DNA of 64,000 nucleotides from Bradyrhizobium jicamae (GTDB lineage Bacteria; Pseudomonadota; Alphaproteobacteria; Rhizobiales; Xanthobacteraceae). This document shows, one piece after another, positions 41,094 through 48,260 of this stretch. Under the pieces are notes generated by a model. The model did not search any database. It saw only the letters and a list, made by a program, of their open reading frames with translations, and was not told where the DNA came from. The position numbers were made by a program, and so were the translations under genes. Location of the stretch: positions 1 to 64,000 of the forward strand of contig NZ_JAFCKQ010000032.1 in assembly GCF_018130215.1 (NCBI RefSeq), in the 5' to 3' direction. The first letter of the stretch is position 1. Each line of letters opens with the position of its first letter.

Positions 41094-42419
41094 TCATGAC
41101 GTCGCCCGAGCGGCCTCATAGCCGACCACCGCCAACTTCACGGTGACGCGCAGGCCGGACCGTCCGGCACCGGTCATATTCTCGAACCGGATCGATCCAC
41201 TGCCGCGATCGACGATCCGTTTCACGATCGACAGTCCGAGCCCGGCTCCGTCGCCACTCGGCTGACGGCCGCGGAAGAACGGCTCGCAAATGCGATCGAT
41301 ATCCTCCGGCGCAATGCCCGGCCCGGTGTCTTCGATCCGGATGACGGCCATGCCGTCTTCGCGATAGACTCCGAGATCGACGCTGCCCCCGTCAGGCGTG
41401 AACTTCACCGCGTTCTCGGCCAGGTTTCGTACCACCGTCATGAGCGCAAGCGGATCGCCGTTGACCGCAACCGGCTCGACCATGGTGAAACCGAGATCGA
41501 TCTCGCGCGAGGCTGCCTCCGGCAGCAAATCGGCGACGACGCCCTTTGCGATGATGTCGAGTTGCACGGCCTCGCCGGCGGCGGGCGGCGCGGTATCCTG
41601 TCGGGCGAGCGCCAGGAGTTGCTCGAGCAAATTCCTGGTCCGCCGCATGCCGCTCCTCAGGGCTTCGAGCCGGTCATGCATCGCCGGCGGCATGTCGGGG
41701 GATTCGAGATTCTCGGCTTGCAGGCTGAGCGCCGTGATCGGCGTGCGGAGCTCATGGGCCGCGTCGGCGATGAAATGCCGCTGCTGCTCCATCATGGCGC
41801 GCACCCGCTCCAGCAGCCCGTTGATCGAGCCGAGGAACGGCCGCAACTCGCGCGGCGCGCCGGTCGCAGCCAACAGACCGACGTCGTCGGGCTTTCTTGT
41901 GTCGAGATCGTCGGCTAGCCGCAGCATCGGCCGGAACGATCGCTCGATCACCCACGCGGTCACCAGCAACAGGCACGGCACCAGCGCAGCGATCGGCAGC
42001 AGCGTCCGTACCGCCATGTCGCCTGCGATCTCGGTGCGGATTTCGGTGCGTTGCGTCACCGCAAAGCGGCTGCCGTCGGGCCGGGTGCGCAACAGGATGC
42101 GCACCGGCTGCCCCTGATACCGGTCATTGTGCAGCCCGTCCGTAAGTCTCCACAGCTGGCGCTCCTCGGCCGAGCCGTGGGGCGCGGCGCCCAGCTCGAC
42201 GATCGCGACCTCTGAGTCCGCATCGACCCCGTTCACCGGCCCGCTTTGCCTGATCGAGGCGGTGAGCGCGAAGCTGCCGATCTGGACAAGGGAGGAATCC
42301 TGCATCTCGATCGCTTCGCTATACGCCCACAGATAGGCAAACGTTCCGCCGATCGCGCCGGTGAGCACGATGATGACGGTGAGCCCGAGGAACAGGCGCC
42401 CGCGCAGCGACGTCAGCAT
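41094..42419 (-). CDS. Sensor histidine kinase (QseC/PmrB-like)
   Basis: A 441-residue membrane kinase. TM1 is about residues 11-33, followed by a periplasmic sensor of about 105 residues, TM2 about 139-158, a HAMP-like linker, and HisKA with phospho-acceptor H222 in ADAAHELRTPITAL. The HATPase_c part has the N box (RNLAENAVKFTPDGG), G1 (IEDTGPGIA) and G2 (GAGLGLSIVKRIV). It overlaps the response regulator gene by 7 bp. The divergent four-repeat operon is the probable target. Confidence 0.94.
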   Translation of the reverse strand: MLTSLRGRLFLGLTVIIVLTGAIGGTFAYLWAYSEAIEMQDSSLVQIGSFALTASIRQSGPVNGVDADSEVAIVELGAAPHGSAEERQLWRLTDGLHNDRYQGQPVRILLRTRPDGSRFAVTQRTEIRTEIAGDMAVRTLLPIAALVPCLLLVTAWVIERSFRPMLRLADDLDTRKPDDVGLLAATGAPRELRPFLGSINGLLERVRAMMEQQRHFIADAAHELRTPITALSLQAENLESPDMPPAMHDRLEALRSGMRRTRNLLEQLLALARQDTAPPAAGEAVQLDIIAKGVVADLLPEAASREIDLGFTMVEPVAVNGDPLALMTVVRNLAENAVKFTPDGGSVDLGVYREDGMAVIRIEDTGPGIAPEDIDRICEPFFRGRQPSGDGAGLGLSIVKRIVDRGSGSIRFENMTGAGRSGLRVTVKLAVVGYEAARATS

Positions 42420-43078
42420 TTGGGACGATCCACCATCCAGCCGACGCCGCGCACATTCCGGATCGCGGCAGAACCGAGCTTTCGGCGCACGGCATGAATC
42501 AGGAATTCGACCGCGTTGCTTTCGACCTCCTCGCTCCAGCCGTAGATCTGGCGTTCGAGTTCGGCGCGCGACAGGATCGTTCCCGGCCGCGTCAGCAGCG
42601 CCTGAAGCAGGGCGAACTCGCGAGCGCTGAGCACGGCGGCCTCGCCGGCAAGGCGCGCTTCGCGGGTCGCGGGATCGAGGTGGAGTTCGCCATTGCTAAG
42701 CACCGGTGGCGCTCCACTGCCCTCGCGGCGCAGCACCGCGCGCATCCGCGCCAGCAATTCGGCGATCTCGAACGGCTTGACGAGGTAATCATCGGCGCCG
42801 AGATCGAGCCCGCGGATGCGGTCCTCGAGCGCATCGCGCGCGGTCAGGATGATCACGGGGACACGCCGGCTCTGCGAACGAACGGTCTTGAGGACGTCGA
42901 GACCATCGGTCACCGGCAGGCCAAGATCGAGCAGCGCAATGTCGTAGGTCTCGCTGCGGGTGGCCTCGATGGCGAAATCGCCGTCACGCACCCAATCCAC
43001 GGCATAGGCCGCATCCTTCAGTGCCTCGACGACGGCCGCTCCTATCATCTTGTCGTCCTCGACCAGGAGCACTCGCAT
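42413..43078 (-). CDS. OmpR-family response regulator
   Basis: A 221-residue regulator. The receiver domain (1-115) has acidic E7/D8/D9, phospho-acceptor D51 in IALLDLGLPV, the switch Thr in ILTARDA and Lys in DYLVKPF. The C-terminal winged helix (125-218) includes LSAREFALLQALLTRPGTIL. It resembles QseB/PmrA. Two CTTAG-N6-CTTAG boxes in the divergent promoter region are its likely sites. Confidence 0.94.
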   Translation of the reverse strand: MRVLLVEDDKMIGAAVVEALKDAAYAVDWVRDGDFAIEATRSETYDIALLDLGLPVTDGLDVLKTVRSQSRRVPVIILTARDALEDRIRGLDLGADDYLVKPFEIAELLARMRAVLRREGSGAPPVLSNGELHLDPATREARLAGEAAVLSAREFALLQALLTRPGTILSRAELERQIYGWSEEVESNAVEFLIHAVRRKLGSAAIRNVRGVGWMVDRPKC

Positions 43079-43179
43079 CGCTCGGTAAATCCATCATGAT
43101 CCGCCCGGGAGAGGCCGCGGCGGAGTTCGCGCATGGCCGGCGGGCCCGGGGCGTCATCAAGCGATGATATCAGCCCAGA

Positions 43180-43195
43180 CTTAGGCGGAACTTAG
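43180..43195 (+). promoter_or_regulatory. Response-regulator box 1 (CTTAG-N6-CTTAG)
   Basis: A perfect direct repeat with an 11-bp period, the classic layout for OmpR/PmrA-type tandem dimers. It lies between the divergent response regulator gene and the four-repeat operon. Confidence 0.65.
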
Positions 43196-43231
43196 CGCCT
43201 GGCCGCGCTCCCAGACCTTCCGCCGAGGGCA

Positions 43232-43247
43232 CTAAGCCGCAGCTAAG
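43232..43247 (-). promoter_or_regulatory. Response-regulator box 2 (CTAAG-N6-CTAAG)
   Basis: The same CTTAG-N6-CTTAG repeat on the opposite strand, 52 bp centre to centre from box 1 and 69 bp before the GTG start of the operon. Confidence 0.65.
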
Positions 43248-43315
43248 TCCCGCGGTGCACGCTTCCCCCGGCCTTCGGCACGGATGCCGGACATTCAGGA
43301 GCGGAGCTTTACACT

Positions 43316-44101
43316 GTGCAGGACTCAATACGCATCGGCCGCACGACGCTGAACAAGGTCCCCGAGGTTACGCTCGTGTTCTGGGCCATCAAGATCATGT
43401 CGACCACCGTCGGCGAGACCGGCGCCGACTACCTTGCCGTCCATATCGGCCTGGGGACATCAATCACCGGCCTTGTGATGGCCAGCCTGCTCGCGGTGGC
43501 GCTGCTGGTCCAGTTGCGCGCCGACCGCTACGTGCCATGGATCTACTGGCTGACCGTCGTGCTGGTCAGCATCGTCGGTACTGAGATCACCGACGCGCTG
43601 ACCGACAGGCTCGAGGTCAGCCTTTACGCCAGCACGGCCGCCTTCGCGATCGCGCTGGCCGCCATCTTCGCCGTCTGGTTCAAGGTCGAACGGACGCTGT
43701 CGATCCACAGCATCGTCACCACACGTCGCGAGCTGTTCTACTGGGCCGCGATCCTCTTCACATTCGCGCTCGGCACCGCCGGGGGCGACCTTGCGACCGA
43801 AGCGCTGGGACTCGGCTTCAATGTCGGGGCAGTCGCCTTCGCTGGCCTGATCGCGGCCGTCACGGCAGCCTATGCGCTCGGCGCCAACACGGTGCTGACC
43901 TTCTGGTTCGCCTACATCCTCACCCGCCCTTTGGGGGCCTCGTTCGGAGACCTGCTGTCGCAGTCGCGCGACTATGGCGGCCTCGGCCTCGGAACCATCT
44001 CCACCAGCCTCGCTTTCCTGACCGTGATCGTCGCGCTGGTTGTCTGGCTGTCGTTCGACGGCGACGCGGGCCGGAACCTCAAAGTCCCGCTCAAGGATTG
44101 A
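43316..44101 (+). CDS. Four-repeat polytopic membrane protein 1 (COG4705-like)
   Basis: A 261-residue membrane protein with about eight helices. It is built of four similar units, each with [FY]W-x9-G-x4-D: F22-D38 (FWAIKIMSTTVGETGAD), Y77-D93, Y142-D158 and F196-D212 (FWFAYILTRPLGASFGD). The aspartates and TxxG sit within or at the ends of hydrophobic helices, suggesting ion or small-solute handling. I associate it with uncharacterised COG4705-type proteins; the function is unknown. The GTG start at 43316 is preceded by AGGAGCGGAG. It is the first gene of an operon divergent from the two-component system. Confidence 0.82.
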   Translation: MQDSIRIGRTTLNKVPEVTLVFWAIKIMSTTVGETGADYLAVHIGLGTSITGLVMASLLAVALLVQLRADRYVPWIYWLTVVLVSIVGTEITDALTDRLEVSLYASTAAFAIALAAIFAVWFKVERTLSIHSIVTTRRELFYWAAILFTFALGTAGGDLATEALGLGFNVGAVAFAGLIAAVTAAYALGANTVLTFWFAYILTRPLGASFGDLLSQSRDYGGLGLGTISTSLAFLTVIVALVVWLSFDGDAGRNLKVPLKD

Positions 44102-44156
44102 ATCCAACGCTCGTCCTGATGGACGGCAACCAAAGTCCTCTCAACCAAGGAGAACC

Positions 44157-44552
44157 ATGATGAACAGGGCGATTCTCAGCGTCGCGACGGCAGTCCTCGC
44201 GCTTTCCGTCACGTTGCCGCACGCCAGCGGCGGACCGGCGCTGCTGCCGCGCGCGGAAGCCGCAGCTTCGAAACTCGGCGATCTCTCGCCGTTCCACGCC
44301 ATCGTGATCGACGTTGCCGCACTGGTCGACAAGGGCGACCTTGCCGGCGCCAGGATTCGAATCAAGAATCTCGAAACCAGATGGGATGACGCCGAAGCAG
44401 GCCTTAAGCCGCGCGCGGCCGCCGATTGGCACACGGTCGACAAGGCGATCGACCGGGCGCTGGCGGCGCTGCGCGAGACCAGCCCCGACGCCGCCAAGTG
44501 CAAGCAGGCGCTCGCCGACCTGCTCTCGATCATGGACTCGATGAAGGCCTGA
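44157..44552 (+). CDS. Small exported helical protein between the two four-repeat genes
   Basis: A 131-residue protein with a signal peptide (AILSVATAVLALSVTLPHASG). The mature domain is helical: LGDLSPFHAIVIDVAALVDK, LAGARIRIKNLETRWDDAEA, and AADWHTVDKAIDRALAALRE. Similar domains occur in rhizobial proteins with misleading kinase annotations; there is no catalytic kinase motif here. AAGGAG lies in front of two adjacent ATGs (44157, 44160). It is probably the periplasmic partner of the flanking membrane proteins. Confidence 0.78.
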   Translation: MMNRAILSVATAVLALSVTLPHASGGPALLPRAEAAASKLGDLSPFHAIVIDVAALVDKGDLAGARIRIKNLETRWDDAEAGLKPRAAADWHTVDKAIDRALAALRETSPDAAKCKQALADLLSIMDSMKA

Positions 44553-44584
44553 TCATCCCGACCATCACCCGGAGCGCCGATCTC

Positions 44585-45352
44585 ATGGACTTGACCTACG
44601 ATACCGCGACCGCCGCCCGCGCCGGCAAGGTCCCCGCCGTCACGCTTGGCTTCTGGATCATCAAGATCCTCGCCACCACTCTGGGCGAAACCGGTGGCGA
44701 CGCCGTGACGATGTCGATGGATCTCGGCTATCTCGTCGGCACGGCCATCTTCGCGATCATCTTCGCCGTTGCCGTCGCCGCGCAGATGGCGGCGAAGCGG
44801 TTCCACCCGCTCCTCTACTGGACGGTGATCGTCGCGACGACGACGGTCGGCACGACGTTCGCCGATTTCGTCGATCGCTCGCTCGGGATCGGATATCTGG
44901 GCGGCTCCTCGCTGCTCGCGGCACTGCTGGTCGTGTCGCTCGCCGCCTGGTATCGCACCATGGGAACGGTCTCGATCGCGTCGATCGACAACAAGGTGGC
45001 CGAGACCTTCTACTGGGTCACGATCCTGTTCTCGCAGACGCTGGGAACGGCGCTCGGCGACTGGATGGCCGATTCAACCGGGCTCGGCTACGGCGGCGGC
45101 GCACTGGTCTTTGCCGCCGGCATCGCGATCGTTGCCGCCGCCTATCTCTGGACCAGGGTATCGCACACGCTGCTGTTCTGGATCGCCTTTGTCCTGACCA
45201 GGCCGCTCGGCGCCACGGTCGGCGACTTCCTGGACAAGCCGATCGATCACGGTGGCCTGGCGCTTAGCCGCTACACGGCATCGATCGCGCTCGCGGTCGC
45301 GATCGCCGCACTGGTGCTCATCCTGCCGCAGCGGGCCGGAGACCACGCATGA
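44585..45352 (+). CDS. Four-repeat polytopic membrane protein 2 (paralogue)
   Basis: A 255-residue paralogue of the protein encoded at 43316. The four units are F23-D39 (FWIIKILATTLGETGGD), Y78-D94 (YWTVIVATTTVGTTFAD), Y143-D159 and F198-D214 (FWIAFVLTRPLGATVGD). The first and fourth units are the most conserved between the two proteins (IKI-x-TT-x-GETG-x-D; ILTRPLGA-type). They may form a heterodimer. It begins 32 bases after the exported-protein gene. Confidence 0.82.
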   Translation: MDLTYDTATAARAGKVPAVTLGFWIIKILATTLGETGGDAVTMSMDLGYLVGTAIFAIIFAVAVAAQMAAKRFHPLLYWTVIVATTTVGTTFADFVDRSLGIGYLGGSSLLAALLVVSLAAWYRTMGTVSIASIDNKVAETFYWVTILFSQTLGTALGDWMADSTGLGYGGGALVFAAGIAIVAAAYLWTRVSHTLLFWIAFVLTRPLGATVGDFLDKPIDHGGLALSRYTASIALAVAIAALVLILPQRAGDHA

Positions 45353-45420
45353 GGCCATCTCCGAACCTGTTGTTGACTGATGGGTATAGAACGCCAGTCA
45401 ACGAAGCCGATCCAGCCAGG

Positions 45421-46404
45421 TCAGGCCTTGCCGGGAGTCAGGATGACCTTGCCCTTGAACGTCGCGGCCTGTGCGATCGCCTCGGGGAATCGCTCCAGGC
45501 CGTAGGTGGCATCGACGGGGGCGCTGATCGCCCCGGATGCGACCATCGGCACGAGATAGTCGTACATCGCGGCGGTCACGTCGTCCTTCGCGGTCTTGCG
45601 CCAGTGACCGAGCCAGAAGCCGCGCAACGAGACCTCGCCGAAGATCGCGCGTTGCACCGAACCGCTGAAGGGCTGTCCACTCACCCCGCTGTAGACCACC
45701 AGGACGCCTTTCTGCGCCAGGCAATTCATCAGGTTCAGCGTAGACGAACCGCCGACGACATCGAGCCCGAGCTGGATCGGCGCCCCGCCGGTCTCCTTTC
45801 CGACGCGCTTCGCCAGATCCGGCCCGTCGACCAGTACAACGTCGGCTCCGAGCGACTTGAGCTCGGCCACCACCTCCTCGCGCCGCACCACGTTGACGGT
45901 CCTCAATCCAAGCGATTTGGCGATCGCAATCACCGCACGCGCCGTCGCCGAATTGGCACCGTTCTGGATCACCCATCCGTCGCGGGGGATTTTGACGTAG
46001 TCGGTGAGCAGGAGATAGGCGGTCGCCGGATTCACGCCGACCATCGAGAGCTGGTTGGCGTCCGCATGCTCGGGCAAGGGCCGCTGCCAGGACGTTGCGA
46101 ACTTGACGCGCTCGGCCCAGGTCGGGGTCATGACCGGTATCAGCGTCCGGTCGCCCTCCTTGAGGTTCTTGACCTGCGATCCCCTGGCGATGACACGCCC
46201 GACGCCCTCGATTCCGAGTGTCCCCGGCAGCGGCGGCAAATAGCCGTACCGTCCCGCGATGACCAGCAAGTCCGTATTGTTGATCGGGGTCGCTTCGACG
46301 GCGACGACGACCTCATCGGGCCCGGGGCTGCCCAATTCGGGCACCTCGTTCAGCTTCACCACCTCCGCAGCACGTCCAAACGCAACCACCTGAATCGCCT
46401 TCAT
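45421..46404 (-). CDS. Medium-chain zinc-less dehydrogenase/reductase (MECR/quinone reductase-like)
   Basis: A 327-residue MDR-superfamily protein. The N-terminal GroES-like part includes EVVVAVEATPINNTDLLVI and GIEGVGRVIARGSQV, and NPATAYLLLTDYV matches trans-2-enoyl reductases. The Rossmann part has NGANSATARAVIAIAKSLGL in place of the usual AANSAVG. No zinc-binding Cys cluster is seen. It probably reduces quinones or enoyl compounds with NADPH. It is divergent from a TetR gene with an operator-like site between, so it is likely an inducible detoxification enzyme. Confidence 0.9.
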   Translation of the reverse strand: MKAIQVVAFGRAAEVVKLNEVPELGSPGPDEVVVAVEATPINNTDLLVIAGRYGYLPPLPGTLGIEGVGRVIARGSQVKNLKEGDRTLIPVMTPTWAERVKFATSWQRPLPEHADANQLSMVGVNPATAYLLLTDYVKIPRDGWVIQNGANSATARAVIAIAKSLGLRTVNVVRREEVVAELKSLGADVVLVDGPDLAKRVGKETGGAPIQLGLDVVGGSSTLNLMNCLAQKGVLVVYSGVSGQPFSGSVQRAIFGEVSLRGFWLGHWRKTAKDDVTAAMYDYLVPMVASGAISAPVDATYGLERFPEAIAQAATFKGKVILTPGKA

Positions 46405-46445
46405 GGCAGGATCTCCCGTTGTTCTGTACTTGATAGTAAATAATG

Positions 46446-46456
46446 GACAGACGGTC
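46446..46456. promoter_or_regulatory. TetR-type site GAC-N5-GTC
   Basis: GACAGACGGTC lies in an AT-rich stretch between the divergent reductase and TetR genes. It resembles the TAGAC-N5-GTCTA operators of NemR/YxaF-like regulators, with imperfect flanks. Confidence 0.4.
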
Positions 46457-46527
46457 AATGAGCTGAAATTGCTTTCACGGTGAGTTGAGGCCTTCACATC
46501 CGACGCGGGAGTACATAAAAGGAGATC

Positions 46528-47103
46528 ATGGCAAGGCCGCGCAGCTTCGACCCGAATGATGTCCTCGATATCGCCCGCCAGATGTTCTGGCAGAAGGGCT
46601 TTCAGGCGACCTCGCTCGACGAGATCACGGCGGCAAGCGGTGTGGCGAAGCCCAGCCTCTATGCAGCCTTCGGCGACAAGAACGCGCTGTTCCTGAAGGT
46701 GCTGGACCGCTACCACGACGGCATATTGGGCTGGGCCGAGCGCGTGCTGGCACAGCCCGGGTCGGCCCGCGACGCCATCAGGCAATGGCTCACCGGGTTC
46801 ATCCCGTATTGTTCGGGCGAGAAGGGACAGCGGGGCTGTTTGTCGATCAATTCAGCGGCCGACGGCTCGCTCGACCGGGCCGAAATCCGCAAGAGCATCG
46901 AACGCTACAACAGGCGCCTCGAGGAGTTGTTGCGCGCACGGCTTCGCGCCGACCGCGCCCAATTCGGCCGGGGTTTTGACCCTGACGTCACCGCGCACAC
47001 GATCATGGTGGTGCATGCGGGATTGTTGGCGCTCGCGCACCAGTCGCCGGAGTCCAGGCGTGTGAAGTCCGTGATCGACCAGGTCATGAACCTGGTCGCG
47101 TGA
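46528..47103 (+). CDS. TetR/AcrR family transcriptional regulator
   Basis: A 191-residue regulator whose N-terminus ARPRSFDPNDVLDIARQMFW and HTH TSLDEITAASGVAKPSLYAA followed by FGDKNALF are typical of the TetR_C_16/YxaF-like group. The later GQRGCLSINSAAD segment is typical for that subgroup. It is divergent from the MDR reductase gene, which it probably represses until an electrophile or quinone binds. Confidence 0.92.
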   Translation: MARPRSFDPNDVLDIARQMFWQKGFQATSLDEITAASGVAKPSLYAAFGDKNALFLKVLDRYHDGILGWAERVLAQPGSARDAIRQWLTGFIPYCSGEKGQRGCLSINSAADGSLDRAEIRKSIERYNRRLEELLRARLRADRAQFGRGFDPDVTAHTIMVVHAGLLALAHQSPESRRVKSVIDQVMNLVA

Positions 47104-47237
47104 CCGCCAGTCCGCGCCGACCCTCCCCAGCAGAGACATAAAATCGTACAATTGCAACGAGTATCATTTGAGCGTGGCGCTATGCCGCGTGAGTAAACCG
47201 CTCGCGTTCAGAACGCTTTCACCGGTCAGGAGCGACC

Positions 47238-48260
47238 TTGGACATCGTTCTCATACTTCTAGTCGCCGCGACGATCATCGTCGCGTTGTCTGTGGCATAT
47301 AATCTTTTGCATTACGTCCTTTTCCTCATGGTGACGCATCCAAGGGACGCGAGCGGGATAGGCCAGCAACTCAATCCATTCGAGCAGCGCCAATTGGTCG
47401 AGTGGGCGCCACGGCCGGACGACTTTCTCAAGCACGATGACGAGAAGCGGACGTACGACGACGTGTTCGGGACCTATCGCGACGAAGAGGCGAACTACAG
47501 CACGTGCATATTCCCCCGGACGGCATTTTCGCAGGCCTACGAGGCCGAATATGCGCTTCTGAAGCCCAAGGACGGGATGCGGTTGCTGGACCTGGGGTGC
47601 GGTTCCGGCGCGGCCGCTGCGTATCTCTCCAGCCGGCGCAACATCGACATCGTGTGCGTGACCAATTCATCCGTGCAAGCCGACATCTGCCGGCGAAAGT
47701 TCGCGAAGCTCGGCGGGCGTGGACAGGTCATCGTCACGGACTTCGACAGCCTCGATCTCCCGAACGACAGTTTCGACGCGATCTATTCGCTGGAGTCGAT
47801 CGGCTACACCAAGGACCTGGACACCTGGCTGGCGCGATGCTGGCGAATGCTCAAGCCGGGCGGCCGCCTGCTGGTCCGCACACCGGGATCGCTGGATCAT
47901 TGCCGCCGCGAGGAGGACTACCGGAGCGTCACCGCCTTCTTCGACAACTGGCGCTACAATTTCGTCGGCGCCAATCTTCTCGTCTACAAGCTGCGCCGGC
48001 TCGGCTTCGGCCCGATTCGCTATCGACGCCTGCAGTTCTGGGCCTGGGGCCTCACATGGAACTTCTTTCAACACCTGCTGCTGTGGAAGTACCGGCTGAA
48101 GATGCGCACCTTCGTGGAGCTGGAACGGATCATCTGGCGCACGTCGAAGGTATTCGTGTTCGGCAACCCCTATAACATCGTGCTCGCCATCAAGCCGAAG
48201 GCCGCACGGCTCTCCGAAGTGCCGCCCCAAACGGAATGCACCGATCAAAGCGCGAGCTGA
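47238..48260 (+). CDS. Membrane-anchored SAM-dependent methyltransferase
   Basis: A 340-residue protein. Residues 4-31 form one membrane helix. The class I methyltransferase core follows: motif I LLDLGCGSGAAAAYL (116-130), an acidic VTDFDSLDLPNDSFDAIYSL, and motif III-like LKPGGRLLVRTPGS. The layout is close to cyclopropane-fatty-acid or sterol C-methyltransferase-like enzymes, so a lipid substrate is plausible. TTG 47238 is supported by CAGGAG five bases upstream and by the helix that begins right there. It overlaps the convergent oxidoreductase gene by 16 bp. Confidence 0.85.
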   Translation: MDIVLILLVAATIIVALSVAYNLLHYVLFLMVTHPRDASGIGQQLNPFEQRQLVEWAPRPDDFLKHDDEKRTYDDVFGTYRDEEANYSTCIFPRTAFSQAYEAEYALLKPKDGMRLLDLGCGSGAAAAYLSSRRNIDIVCVTNSSVQADICRRKFAKLGGRGQVIVTDFDSLDLPNDSFDAIYSLESIGYTKDLDTWLARCWRMLKPGGRLLVRTPGSLDHCRREEDYRSVTAFFDNWRYNFVGANLLVYKLRRLGFGPIRYRRLQFWAWGLTWNFFQHLLLWKYRLKMRTFVELERIIWRTSKVFVFGNPYNIVLAIKPKAARLSEVPPQTECTDQSAS

